A program made the position numbers and the translations under genes. The notes below the pieces were generated by a model. It was given only the letters and a program-made list of their open reading frames with translations. It ran no database searches and had not been told where the DNA came from. A stretch of DNA of 64,000 nt, taken from NCBI GenBank assembly GCA_903910385.1, contig CAIVZM010000056.1, positions 1 to 64,000 of the forward strand. The letters run 5' to 3'. This document shows positions 39,379-47,393 of this stretch, in pieces (the stretch's first letter is position 1; every line of letters begins with the position of its first letter). The stretch comes from an uncultured Armatimonadota bacterium. GTDB lineage: Bacteria > Armatimonadota > Armatimonadia > Armatimonadales > Armatimonadaceae.

Positions 39379-40407
39379 CTATCTTGCGCCCTTTACGGCG
39401 TTTCTATCGATGAGTAGTTGGGCAATCTGAAAACCATTGAGGGCGGCTCCCTTGAGAATTTGGTCGCCGCTGAGAAACATATCCAGCGCATTCGGGTGGC
39501 TGATATCCTCGCGAATACGTCCGACGAAAACCTCGTCCCTGCCGGAAGCGTCCAGCGGCATCGGGAAGATATTGCGCTCCCGATCATCAATTACAATGAC
39601 GCCAGGAAAGGCAGCAAGGGCTTCGGTCGCTTCCGCGACAGTCGGTCGCTGATCCGCAAATTCCAGGTTGACGCTTTCCGAATGGGCGCGGGCGATAGGA
39701 ACGCGGATGCAGGTTGCGGTGACGGCGAGATTCGGTTCGTGAAGAATCTTTCGCGTCTCCTTGACCATTTTGCGTTCTTCCTCATTGTAACCGGAATCAT
39801 CAATCGCCGTGTTGTGCGAAAATAGATTGTTGGCGATCTGATGGGGAAAGACTTCTCGGACGATGGATTCGCCCGCTAGATGCGCCCGGTTCTGTTTTTC
39901 CAATTCGACAATGCCAGAAGCTCCCGCGCCGCTGACCGCCTGATAGGTAGAGACTACCACGCGCCGCACCGGCCATCGGCGATGCAGGGGGGCAAGAGCC
40001 ATCAAAAGGATGATCGTCGAGCAGTTAGGATTGGCAATAATTCCATGATGAGTGACCGCATCATCCGGGTTGACTTCCGGGACGATCAGCGGAACTTCGG
40101 GGTCCATGCGAAACGCGGAGGAATTGTCGATCACGACTGCGCCTGCCTCCGCCGCAATGGGGCCGAATTGCCGGGAACGCGATCCGCCCGCCGAAAAAAA
40201 CGCGATATCGACGCCTTTAAAGGAATCTTCTTTCAGTTCTTCGACTGTTAGATCCTGATTCTTGAACCGGATCTTCTTGCCGACAGAGCGCTCAGACGCC
40301 AGCAGTTTTAGCGAAGCCAGTGGAAAATCTCGCGTTTCCAGAAGTTGTAAAAACTCCGCCCCAACCGCACCCGTCGCCCCTGCGATGGCGACATGATAAC
40401 CGACCAT
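39379..40407 (-). CDS. asd: Aspartate-semialdehyde dehydrogenase
   Basis: A 342-residue NADPH-dependent enzyme that makes aspartate semialdehyde from aspartyl phosphate. Seen are the nucleotide loop AGATGAVGAEFLQLL, the FFSAGGSRS segment, active-site Cys in IIANPNCSTI, QAVSGAGASG and the His/Arg region RVPIARAHSES. It feeds dapA (8 nt downstream) and threonine/methionine synthesis. It follows the sensor kinase gene after 88 nt. Confidence 0.95.
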   Translation of the reverse strand: MVGYHVAIAGATGAVGAEFLQLLETRDFPLASLKLLASERSVGKKIRFKNQDLTVEELKEDSFKGVDIAFFSAGGSRSRQFGPIAAEAGAVVIDNSSAFRMDPEVPLIVPEVNPDDAVTHHGIIANPNCSTIILLMALAPLHRRWPVRRVVVSTYQAVSGAGASGIVELEKQNRAHLAGESIVREVFPHQIANNLFSHNTAIDDSGYNEEERKMVKETRKILHEPNLAVTATCIRVPIARAHSESVNLEFADQRPTVAEATEALAAFPGVIVIDDRERNIFPMPLDASGRDEVFVGRIREDISHPNALDMFLSGDQILKGAALNGFQIAQLLIDRNAVKGAR

Positions 40408-40495
40408 TTCTTGCTGTTTGCCTCTCTGAGAGCGGATTTCCGGCGGATGTGGGCGTTCGATTGGTTCAAACCGCCCGAACCGGAACGCATCTCTA

Positions 40496-43291
40496 CTAAT
40501 CCAGTATATTCTTAACCGTGGTTCCCAGAGCGCTCAGAGGCAACGGCCCTGCTCCCAGAGGAGGAAGCGTCGTGATCGTTCCCTGTAACGCTTCAGGATT
40601 GGTTACCAGAATGACGGAAAGCCGCTCGCCGGGGTTTTGCCGCAATAATCGCGTTATCCATTCCCCTGCCTGCGTGTCCGGAGCCGATTGAGAATCTATT
40701 ACGATCAAATCCGGGAAGACGCCGCCCAGAGCTTTGTCCGCTTCCGCCGGCGCATCCGCTACGGTAACGATTGTATCCCGGAAATCGCTGGTCGCCTCAC
40801 GAACGGCGCGCGCCAGATTGGCGTCCCCGACGACGACGACAGCAATATTCCCTCGTTCGCCTTTGAGGGCGGCATGAACGGTTTCCTTCAGATCGGGGTA
40901 ATCATCCCTCCGTGGCAGTACCGCAATCATATCCACAAGATCCGCCTGCCCCGATCCGATGCGCGGCATGATGAACGCCAGCGGAATAGACGCGATTTCC
41001 GGGCGGGCGCGTAGTGATTGTAAAAGCGCCATGGCATCTAATTCTGGCGTCAGAGGGTTCAGCAGAATGATGTCAGGGTGTAAACTGCGCGCGCGGCGCA
41101 GAGCGTCCGCCGCGTTGGTGGCGTTCGTCGCTACCACTCCTTTACGGCGCAATTCGTGGCTCAGGCGATGTAATGCCCCGGTATTCCCATCGATAATCAA
41201 TGCCAGATACTGACCTTCCGCTTCAGTGGCGCTGACGACTCCATCAGTAGAGCAGGGCAGAGTGAACCAGAAGCGACTCCCCACTCCTGGCTCCGATTCC
41301 ACCCAGATGCTGCCGCCCAATCTATCCAGAATCGCTTTGGTAATGGCAAGACCAAGCCCGGTGCCGCCGGTCTCGCGAGTCGTAGAGTTGTCCGCCCGGA
41401 AAAAGCGCTGGAAGAGTTGTCGCTGTTCGTTCACAGAAAGACCTATTCCCGTATCCTCGATACAGGTAGTGACAAAATCATGTGCGAACTCAATGTGAAC
41501 GGTGACTTTACCCCCGTTCGGTGTGTATTTGATGCCGTTGGAAATCAGGTTCACCAGAACCTGAGTAATTCTATCGGCGTCACCGGAGACGGCAGGATGT
41601 GGTGACTGGGTTCCGCCCGTGACGAACAGCGTCAGGGAAATTTCCTTTTTCGCCGCTTCCTGTTGCATCATCTTGACAGCCTGTTCCGCCAGAGAGACAT
41701 AATCTACGGAGACCGTCTGTATATCCATTTTTCCCGACTCGATGCGAGCGATATCCAGTATGTCGTTGATCAGGGCGTGCAGTCGGCGAGCGCTGTCCTG
41801 CACCATTGTCAGGAATTCCGTTTGAACTTCATTCAGTTCGCCGGTCTGTCCGCTGACCATCAGGTCGACATAGCCCTTGATCGCCGTCAACGGGGTGCGT
41901 AGTTCGTGGGAGACCATCGATACGAATTCCGTCTTCATACGATCCGCCTGCGTCTCGCGGGTGACATCCCGGAAAACGAAAATCCGCCCCATCAACTCGC
42001 TATCGCCGCCGTCGCTGGAATCACGGCGCACCGGGGCGGTGTACATGCGTAAAACCCGTGGCGTCGGCTCCAGCATTTCCAGTGATTCATCGGCGGCGGC
42101 GGTCGGATCGGCAATCAATCGTTCCAGTCGTTCCCGGACTGCGGTGCGATCAGTAAACCGTGAAACCAGCAGAGGCGCCGCCTGCGGGAAGGATTGGTCC
42201 AGCAGTAAGTCGCCATCGACGCCGAATAAATCGGTAAATTTTTGATTGACGACCGAAAACGCTCCGGTACGATCCAGCAGGATGATGCCGTCATTGGTGG
42301 CGTTCAATACGGCTGCGATGCGCTGATTCAACGAGCCAAGCGTGTCGTTTTGAGCGCGGAGCATCGTCTCCCGTTGCCCGATAGTACGCGCCATGCGGAC
42401 GAACGCCCGCTGCAAATCGCCGATTTCGTCATTGGGCGTTTCCTGTGCGCTGGATTGTTGCACCAGGAGGACGCCACGCCCCTGTTCCAGTTCCCGGGTC
42501 GCTTCGGTCAATTCTTCCAGAGGGCGCGTGATCGCCAGAGCCAGAGAACGCCCCACCAGAAGGGTAAGGAGTAATGCTCCCGCAGGAATCACGATCGAGG
42601 TCACGGTTCGCATCACTTCGGCGCCGCGACTTCGTTCCAGTGACCGCTGTTGCGCTTTCTCCGCAAGGTCTGTCAGGACATTCAGGTTCTTCTTCACACT
42701 GACGAAACGGGTGCGGGTGGAAGCGCTGGCAGCCATCGCCTGCGGCGATCCCGGTTTACGTTCCAATCGACGGGCTGAGGAGTAGGTTATTGAATACCAC
42801 TGACGAAAGACGGCATCGAATTCCTTGAGGACATCCTTCATCCGTGGCGTGCCGGATACTTCCAGCGATTCCGTCAATTGTTGTGTCAACAAGGTGACCT
42901 TGATTCGTTCCTCACGGAATTGTGATAGCGCATCCTCATCGGAACTCAGAAAATACTCCCGCGCCGCCGCTTCCGCGTTGTTGGCGTCCTGCGCCATTTC
43001 CCGCACCCGTGTGGTCAACGCCATAGCTGTCCGGTATTCGGAAACGTAACTGCCAAAATACGACCACAGCAACAGCGGAATGAGAAACCCGGCAAGCAGT
43101 AATACGGTCAGCGGTAACACGTAAAACAGCATTAATTTTTGCGCCAATCGTCGACGCGGCAGTTCTTTCTGAGTCGGTGCGTTTGGAACTTCCATCGGAA
43201 GCGATTCAACTGAGGCGGTTTCCAACTGGGAGTCGCTTTCGGCGGGTTCAGTGGAGCGCGTCGGCGGTGACACGGCAGGGGCGGGGGACAT
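40496..43291 (-). CDS. Hybrid sensor histidine kinase with two receiver-like domains
   Basis: A 931-residue membrane kinase. TM1 is at about 53-80, an extracytoplasmic four-helix CHASE3-like region runs to about 228, and TM2 is at about 229-254, followed by HAMP (255-310), PAS (about 322-445), HisKA with His462 in SMVSHELRTPLTA, and HATPase_c with N580-type NLISNGIKYTPNG and ETGGTGLGLAI. Two receiver-like domains follow (about 694-805 and 814-925). In the first the phosphoacceptor position is Asn745 (IILLNPLTPE); the second keeps Asp866 (LIVIDSQ) but lacks the conserved early acidic pair. It sits between dapB (3 nt) and asd, an odd place for a sensor kinase. Confidence 0.92.
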   Translation of the reverse strand: MSPAPAVSPPTRSTEPAESDSQLETASVESLPMEVPNAPTQKELPRRRLAQKLMLFYVLPLTVLLLAGFLIPLLLWSYFGSYVSEYRTAMALTTRVREMAQDANNAEAAAREYFLSSDEDALSQFREERIKVTLLTQQLTESLEVSGTPRMKDVLKEFDAVFRQWYSITYSSARRLERKPGSPQAMAASASTRTRFVSVKKNLNVLTDLAEKAQQRSLERSRGAEVMRTVTSIVIPAGALLLTLLVGRSLALAITRPLEELTEATRELEQGRGVLLVQQSSAQETPNDEIGDLQRAFVRMARTIGQRETMLRAQNDTLGSLNQRIAAVLNATNDGIILLDRTGAFSVVNQKFTDLFGVDGDLLLDQSFPQAAPLLVSRFTDRTAVRERLERLIADPTAAADESLEMLEPTPRVLRMYTAPVRRDSSDGGDSELMGRIFVFRDVTRETQADRMKTEFVSMVSHELRTPLTAIKGYVDLMVSGQTGELNEVQTEFLTMVQDSARRLHALINDILDIARIESGKMDIQTVSVDYVSLAEQAVKMMQQEAAKKEISLTLFVTGGTQSPHPAVSGDADRITQVLVNLISNGIKYTPNGGKVTVHIEFAHDFVTTCIEDTGIGLSVNEQRQLFQRFFRADNSTTRETGGTGLGLAITKAILDRLGGSIWVESEPGVGSRFWFTLPCSTDGVVSATEAEGQYLALIIDGNTGALHRLSHELRRKGVVATNATNAADALRRARSLHPDIILLNPLTPELDAMALLQSLRARPEIASIPLAFIMPRIGSGQADLVDMIAVLPRRDDYPDLKETVHAALKGERGNIAVVVVGDANLARAVREATSDFRDTIVTVADAPAEADKALGGVFPDLIVIDSQSAPDTQAGEWITRLLRQNPGERLSVILVTNPEALQGTITTLPPLGAGPLPLSALGTTVKNILD

Positions 43292-43294
43292 AAC

Positions 43295-44044
43295 TTAGAG
43301 AATATTCTCCAGACCGATCACTAACCCCTGTAACGCGGAGGCGCGACGGATAGCAAGGAGCGTTCCCGGCATGAAAGAGAGACGGTCGATTGAATCGTGT
43401 CGCAGGGAAAGCCGTTGCCCTTGCCCACCAAAAATTACTTCCTGAGAAGCGACAAATCCGGGCAAGCGAATGGAGTGTATCGGAATATCTCCTGCCGCTC
43501 GTCCGCCTCTTGCTCCTGCACAGCTTTCGAAAGCATCAGCGGGAGGCGCAATCGGCGTTCCCTCTCGCGCAACTGCGATCATTTCCGCTGTACGCGCCGC
43601 TGTGCCGGAAGGAGCGTCTTTTTTACGCTCGTGATGCATCTCGATGATTTCGACATCGGGCAAATAGCGAGCGGCAGTCGCAGCAAACTGCATTAACAGC
43701 ACCGCCCCGAGTGCGAAGTTTGGCGCGATGAGACAACCCGTCTCCTGCGCGGCGCACAGCGTCCGTATCTCCTCCAGATCGTCGTCGGTAATTCCGGTGG
43801 TTCCGACAATCGGCGTCACCCGCTGCTGTAATGCCGCCCGGATATTGGTCATCACGGATTCCGGTGTGGTGAGTTCGACTAGGACATCCGGCTTCGCGCT
43901 TTTCAGCGTCTCGGTAATATTATCGTCGCGTGTCAGGGTGGCGACCAGAACCATATCCTCTGCGCCAGAGACGGCTTTGACTGCCTCGGTTCCCATGCGT
44001 CCCCTCGCCCCGGCAATCGCCACCCGAATCGGCGTCACGCTCAC
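43295..44044 (-). CDS. dapB: 4-hydroxy-tetrahydrodipicolinate reductase
   Basis: A 249-residue NAD(P)H-dependent reductase for the second step of the diaminopimelate branch. Markers: VAIAGARGRMG nucleotide loop, VGTTGITDDD, APNFALGAVLL, the diagnostic EMHHERKKDAPSGTA with catalytic His/Lys, and a closing HDSIDRLSFMPGTLLAIR. It overlaps the upstream M16 peptidase by 4 nt and precedes the sensor kinase by 3 nt, so these three are clearly one transcript. Confidence 0.95.
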   Translation of the reverse strand: MSVTPIRVAIAGARGRMGTEAVKAVSGAEDMVLVATLTRDDNITETLKSAKPDVLVELTTPESVMTNIRAALQQRVTPIVGTTGITDDDLEEIRTLCAAQETGCLIAPNFALGAVLLMQFAATAARYLPDVEIIEMHHERKKDAPSGTAARTAEMIAVAREGTPIAPPADAFESCAGARGGRAAGDIPIHSIRLPGFVASQEVIFGGQGQRLSLRHDSIDRLSFMPGTLLAIRRASALQGLVIGLENIL

Positions 44045-45321
44045 TCGCCGCCCTCTTCCTCACCCTCAGGCTTGGTGACGCCATTGAAGGGACCGACGGC
44101 GGCGATAGCGTATTCCGCTGGATTTTCGGGGAAAATGGATCCCGCCACGCGGTGGACATCCGCTAACGTCACTTTGTCGATCAATGCTGTGACTTCAGAC
44201 ATCGGAATAACGCGGTCATAATAGACTTCCGATTTTCCAATCCGGTTCATGCGTGAAGACATCGATTCCTGCGCCATGATCAATGCGCCCCGGAATTGAT
44301 TCTTCGCCCGATTAAGTTCGGCTTCCGTCACGCCATCACGGCGTACTTTATCGAATTCTCCCTGCGCCAGTTCAAGACACTGTTCGTAGGTATCCGGGGA
44401 AGTGCCCCCGTAGGCGACAAAGTACCCGCCTTCGCGGTGCGTTGCGGAGTACGAACCGACGGAATAAGCAAGCCCGCGCTTCTCGCGGATTTCCTGAAAC
44501 AGGCGGGAGCCCATCGAACCGCCCAGAATGGCATCCATCAACGCCAGAGCGTAGCGATCCTCATCGAACTGTCCGTAGCCTTTGGTGCCGATACAGAAAT
44601 TGACCTGTTCGGTCGGTCGGGCGTACTCGAACCTTTTGGCGGTTACGGGCGGTCGGGCGTCGCCAGGAGTAGGAGAACCGCCTTTGAGGTCGCCCAGAGC
44701 GTTACTTACCAGATCGACCACCTGAGCATGTTCCATATTGCCCGCGACAGAAACGATGACGCTTCCGGGGCCATAGTACTTGCTCATGTAAGAGCGCAAT
44801 TCTTCGGGCGTCAAGCCATCAACCACTTCCGCCAGCCCGATAACGGACTTACCGAGCGGATGATCGGGGAAGATCGTCTCCGCGAACAGATCGTGCACCA
44901 GATCATCCGGGTCATCTTCGCGGCGCTTGATCTCTTCCAGAACGACCTTGCGTTCCCGTGTCGTCTCTTCCGGATCGAACAGGGAATGGGCGTACATATC
45001 GGTGAGGATATCGACTGCCAGCGGCAAGTGCTCGGAGAGCGCTCGCGCATAGTAGCAGGTGTATTCCTTGTCCGTGAAGGCGTTCAGGTAACCCCCAACC
45101 GCATCCATATCATCGGCGATCTGCTTGGCGGACGGACGCTTTTCCGTGCCCTTGAACAGCATGTGTTCCAGAAAGTGGGAGATGCCGCGATGGGAATCAT
45201 CTTCGTAGCGTGATCCGGTAGCGACCCAGATACCGACCGACACCGACTGCACATATCCGACATGTTCGGTAACCACCCGCACACCGTTGGGCAGGATCGT
45301 TTTCTTAATATCTTCAATCAT
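44041..45321 (-). CDS. M16-family zinc metallopeptidase
   Basis: A 426-residue peptidase of the pitrilysin/processing-peptidase family. The inverted zinc motif is HFLEH (His49, Glu52, His53 from the chosen start), with the third ligand Glu in VVLEEIKRREDDP. The C-terminal half has the usual MSSRMNRIGKSEVYYDRVI. The start is taken at ATG 45321 because homologues begin '..kttLpNGlrvv.e'; a longer frame reaches 45426 but its extra 35 residues look random. M16 genes beside dap genes are also known elsewhere, so this neighbourhood is not special. It could process peptides of the SKFDPIP genes just upstream, though nothing shows it. Confidence 0.92.
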   Translation of the reverse strand: MIEDIKKTILPNGVRVVTEHVGYVQSVSVGIWVATGSRYEDDSHRGISHFLEHMLFKGTEKRPSAKQIADDMDAVGGYLNAFTDKEYTCYYARALSEHLPLAVDILTDMYAHSLFDPEETTRERKVVLEEIKRREDDPDDLVHDLFAETIFPDHPLGKSVIGLAEVVDGLTPEELRSYMSKYYGPGSVIVSVAGNMEHAQVVDLVSNALGDLKGGSPTPGDARPPVTAKRFEYARPTEQVNFCIGTKGYGQFDEDRYALALMDAILGGSMGSRLFQEIREKRGLAYSVGSYSATHREGGYFVAYGGTSPDTYEQCLELAQGEFDKVRRDGVTEAELNRAKNQFRGALIMAQESMSSRMNRIGKSEVYYDRVIPMSEVTALIDKVTLADVHRVAGSIFPENPAEYAIAAVGPFNGVTKPEGEEEGGE

Positions 45322-45341
45322 AAAAAAAGAAGCCCTCACGC

Positions 45342-45358
45342 TGTCATTATTAATGACA
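45342..45358. promoter_or_regulatory. 17-bp inverted repeat upstream of the M16 gene
   Basis: TGTCATT-ATT-AATGACA is a perfect 7-bp dyad with a 3-nt centre, ending 21 nt before the M16 start. Its size and position fit an operator for a dimeric repressor of the M16-dapB-kinase transcript. Role inferred. Confidence 0.4.
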
Positions 45359-45464
45359 ACGCAAGAGCATCTTACCGTATCCTTAGCCCTCGCGCCGTGA
45401 GAAGAACAACTCGTCCTCCGATGCAAAGGAGCTAAAAGCTATTGAGAACGAACTGATTTTCTCG

Positions 45465-46010
45465 TTAGACCACTTCGATTACCGCAACAATAGCGGCGCC
45501 TGCATAGCCCGGATCGCTGTTGTCTTTATCCGTAAAAGTAAGTTCGACAAGAACATCCTGACCCTTCCACCAGATACTTGCCGGAATAGTTAATGGTTCC
45601 AGAGATATAGGGGATAGGGTTATATCCAGTGAATAAATATAACCCGCGCTCGATTGTCCGATGAAGATAGGAGTCACATCCTCACCTTCCTGCGTTAATA
45701 GGCTCTCCCATCCACCCGGGTTGAACCGACGGACGCTATAATGTAGGAGATCGTCCCCGTCCAGTTCTTCTGGCAGTACAAACACGCACTCTGCGTGATA
45801 AGAAACTACGCTCGTTTCAGGTTTTGCTCCTTCAGGCAGTTTAATTCCTGGAAAGAGCAAGTCGGCGCTGGATTTTGGCGTTACTGGAATAGGATCAAAC
45901 TTGGAGGTCGCCGCGAAATCAGAATCCGCTAACCCTGCAAAGCGATTGCGCTGGCGTTTCGGTTGGTCGGTCACCTGATTGTCGGGCGTTGCTGAAGATG
46001 CATCATCCAT
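45465..46010 (-). CDS. SKFDPIP-motif protein 1 (unknown function)
   Basis: I do not recognise this 181-residue protein. The polar, Asp/Ser/Arg-rich N-terminus has no signal peptide. At residues 36-42 it has SKFDPIP, shared exactly with the next two genes. A Pro/Ser-rich linker follows, then a beta-rich domain (ECVFVLPEELDGDD, GYIYSLDITLSPISLEPLTI). The end, VLVELTFTDKDNSDPGYAGA, aligns with the end of protein 2 (VVIILTFRASDGKFKIGSA). GGAG stands 7 nt before the ATG. The DNA looks more AT-rich than the adjoining dap genes. The three tandem copies suggest duplication of one ancestral gene. Confidence 0.75.
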   Translation of the reverse strand: MDDASSATPDNQVTDQPKRQRNRFAGLADSDFAATSKFDPIPVTPKSSADLLFPGIKLPEGAKPETSVVSYHAECVFVLPEELDGDDLLHYSVRRFNPGGWESLLTQEGEDVTPIFIGQSSAGYIYSLDITLSPISLEPLTIPASIWWKGQDVLVELTFTDKDNSDPGYAGAAIVAVIEVV

Positions 46011-46094
46011 TTCTTTACTCCATTAGTTTCTGTGCTTGACTAAGCGCTCGTTTATGTAACCATTAAGGTTTTTTATGAAAGTTGTAATTCTGTC

Positions 46095-46568
46095 CTAATA
46101 AGGAGGAAATACGACTGCAGATCCAATCTTGAATTTTCCGTCACTGGCTCTGAAAGTCAGAATGATAACGACAGGACATCCTGAAGCAAAAGTAGCGGGC
46201 AGATTGTTAATTTGCCAGGCTCTTGTTGGTCCTCCAACAAAGGTCGCCGTTCCTGTAGAAATCAGCGCCCCGTTCAGGGAAGTTCCATCAAAGTTCAGAG
46301 GCAAGGCAACATAAGTGATGACCGCTCCGGTTGCAGGCGCGATACTAAAAGTTCCTTTAGCCGTCCATGGCGCAGGGACTGCCGCTATGTCGATATTGTC
46401 TGGTTGCTCCCCCGGTTCAAGTTGTGGGTCAGCGACGGATAAACCTGGAGTTACCTGAAGATTGGAAGGGATAGGGTCAAACTTTGACACGATATCTCTG
46501 ATAAACGGATCGCCTGCGACACCGGGCTTTTCGTAATCAGATGTGGTATCTGGTGACAAATCACTCAT
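46095..46568 (-). CDS. SKFDPIP-motif protein 2 (unknown function)
   Basis: A 157-residue paralogue of protein 1. From ATG 46568 (AAGGAAA about 7 nt upstream; the frame opens earlier at 46616 without a better site) the N-terminus is MSDLSPDTTSDYEKPG. SKFDPIP is at residues 28-34, then a Pro/Glu-rich linker (TPGLSVADPQLEPGEQPD). The C-terminal 100 residues are beta-rich with many Thr, Val, Ala and Gly (GTFSIAPATGAVITYVALPL), ending in IGSAVVFPPY. There is no export signal or membrane segment. The fold looks like a small beta-sandwich, but I know no family for it. Confidence 0.75.
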   Translation of the reverse strand: MSDLSPDTTSDYEKPGVAGDPFIRDIVSKFDPIPSNLQVTPGLSVADPQLEPGEQPDNIDIAAVPAPWTAKGTFSIAPATGAVITYVALPLNFDGTSLNGALISTGTATFVGGPTRAWQINNLPATFASGCPVVIILTFRASDGKFKIGSAVVFPPY

Positions 46569-46658
46569 AATAGTTTCCTTTTTCTCATTCCCGTCATTAA
46601 CGGGATTCGTTGTCAAATGCTATAGTGCACTCTATTGACGCGAAACGTCCGCTTTTTA

Positions 46659-47069
46659 CTACAAGGCTACCAGTTGACCGGCGCAGAATCCGACGAAGAA
46701 TCTCTGCTCCTCGGGGTCTCCGGGATGCCAATTGGGATTGCGAATCCATACTGTCACGCGGACGGAGACGGCCTCCGTTGCGTATATGGTCAGGGTAAAG
46801 TTATTGCCGCTCGCCGGACTGATATTTCGGATAAACGTAATGCGACGACTGCCATTATGGTCGCCGGCATTATCGACATCCTGAAGATCGATAGCATGAA
46901 CGCCGACTCGAATCGCGCCACGTGGAACATCACGCCCCTGAGTATCGATCAGGAAGGACGCCTGTCGTGTACGGTCGCCGAAGGGGCGATTTATGACTGT
47001 TCCTGGCCCTACGGGTGGACTACCCGGAATGGGACGGATCGGAATGGGATCAAACTTACTGATTGCCAA
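46659..47069 (-). CDS. SKFDPIP-motif protein 3 (unknown function)
   Basis: The third and most divergent member. TTG 47069 is preferred as start: AGGAG lies exactly 7 nt upstream, giving MAISKFDPIPIRPIPGSPPV, a 136-residue protein with the motif at its very N-terminus. A GTG at 47147 would add 26 residues and place the motif at residue 30, as in the paralogues, but its ribosome site is only 1 nt away. After a Pro-rich stretch the protein is beta-rich (ASFLIDTQGRDVP, RRITFIRNISPASGNNFTLTIY). The C-terminus (VTVWIRNPNWHPGDPEE) differs from the other two. Confidence 0.65.
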   Translation of the reverse strand: MAISKFDPIPIRPIPGSPPVGPGTVINRPFGDRTRQASFLIDTQGRDVPRGAIRVGVHAIDLQDVDNAGDHNGSRRITFIRNISPASGNNFTLTIYATEAVSVRVTVWIRNPNWHPGDPEEQRFFVGFCAGQLVAL

Positions 47070-47393
47070 TCGAATTCTCCTGTTAACAGACAGAGAATGC
47101 GCGGGAAACTCCGTAACTGTAGTCGTGAAGTCCGCTTCAGCAAACACTCTCCTGTAATAAATTCAAATCCGTTTAGAAAAGCGAGGCGATCTTTATTAAT
47201 CGCGAGGATGGGTGAAGTCTCCGCATTGAGACATTGCTCTGATTTATCAGGCGAAGCACAACAGGTGTTGAGGGAAACGCAGGTGATTTCTTTTCCATTT
47301 GAGACCTTCCTTTATTCATAAACGAGGCTGACAATTATCTTCTGATGGTTAAGAACAAATGTTATAAAGGAGAGCGAACCAGATAGTCAGGCG
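47070..47393. other. Gap between the regulator and SKFDPIP gene 3
   Basis: Apart from the 41-codon frame, this 324-nt stretch is AT-rich and holds no terminator I can see. It probably contains the promoter of the three SKFDPIP genes, but no convincing -35/-10 pair stands out. Confidence 0.4.
47173..47298 (-). CDS. Possible 41-residue peptide upstream of the SKFDPIP genes
   Basis: An ATG at 47298 has a strong ribosome site (AAGGAAGG, 6 nt spacing) and opens a 41-codon frame: MEKKSPAFPSTPVVLRLINQ and a basic C-terminal half (RRLHPSSRLIKIASLF). It does not contain SKFDPIP. It may be a short peptide or leader for the three genes below it, or the decayed start of a fourth copy. The strength of the ribosome site is the only evidence. 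Confidence 0.35.
   Translation of the reverse strand: MEKKSPAFPSTPVVLRLINQSNVSMRRLHPSSRLIKIASLF

Noticed and set aside
44041-47069. A RiPP pathway with the M16 peptidase maturing SKFDPIP peptides
   Set aside because: The products are 136-181-residue beta-rich proteins, no maturase is present, and the M16 gene belongs to the dapB transcript. Kept only as a remote idea.
46635-47321. 228-codon plus-strand frame opposite SKFDPIP gene 3
   Set aside because: It lies antisense to a gene with a proper ribosome site and a conserved motif. Its own sequence is Arg/Ser-rich, without domain character.
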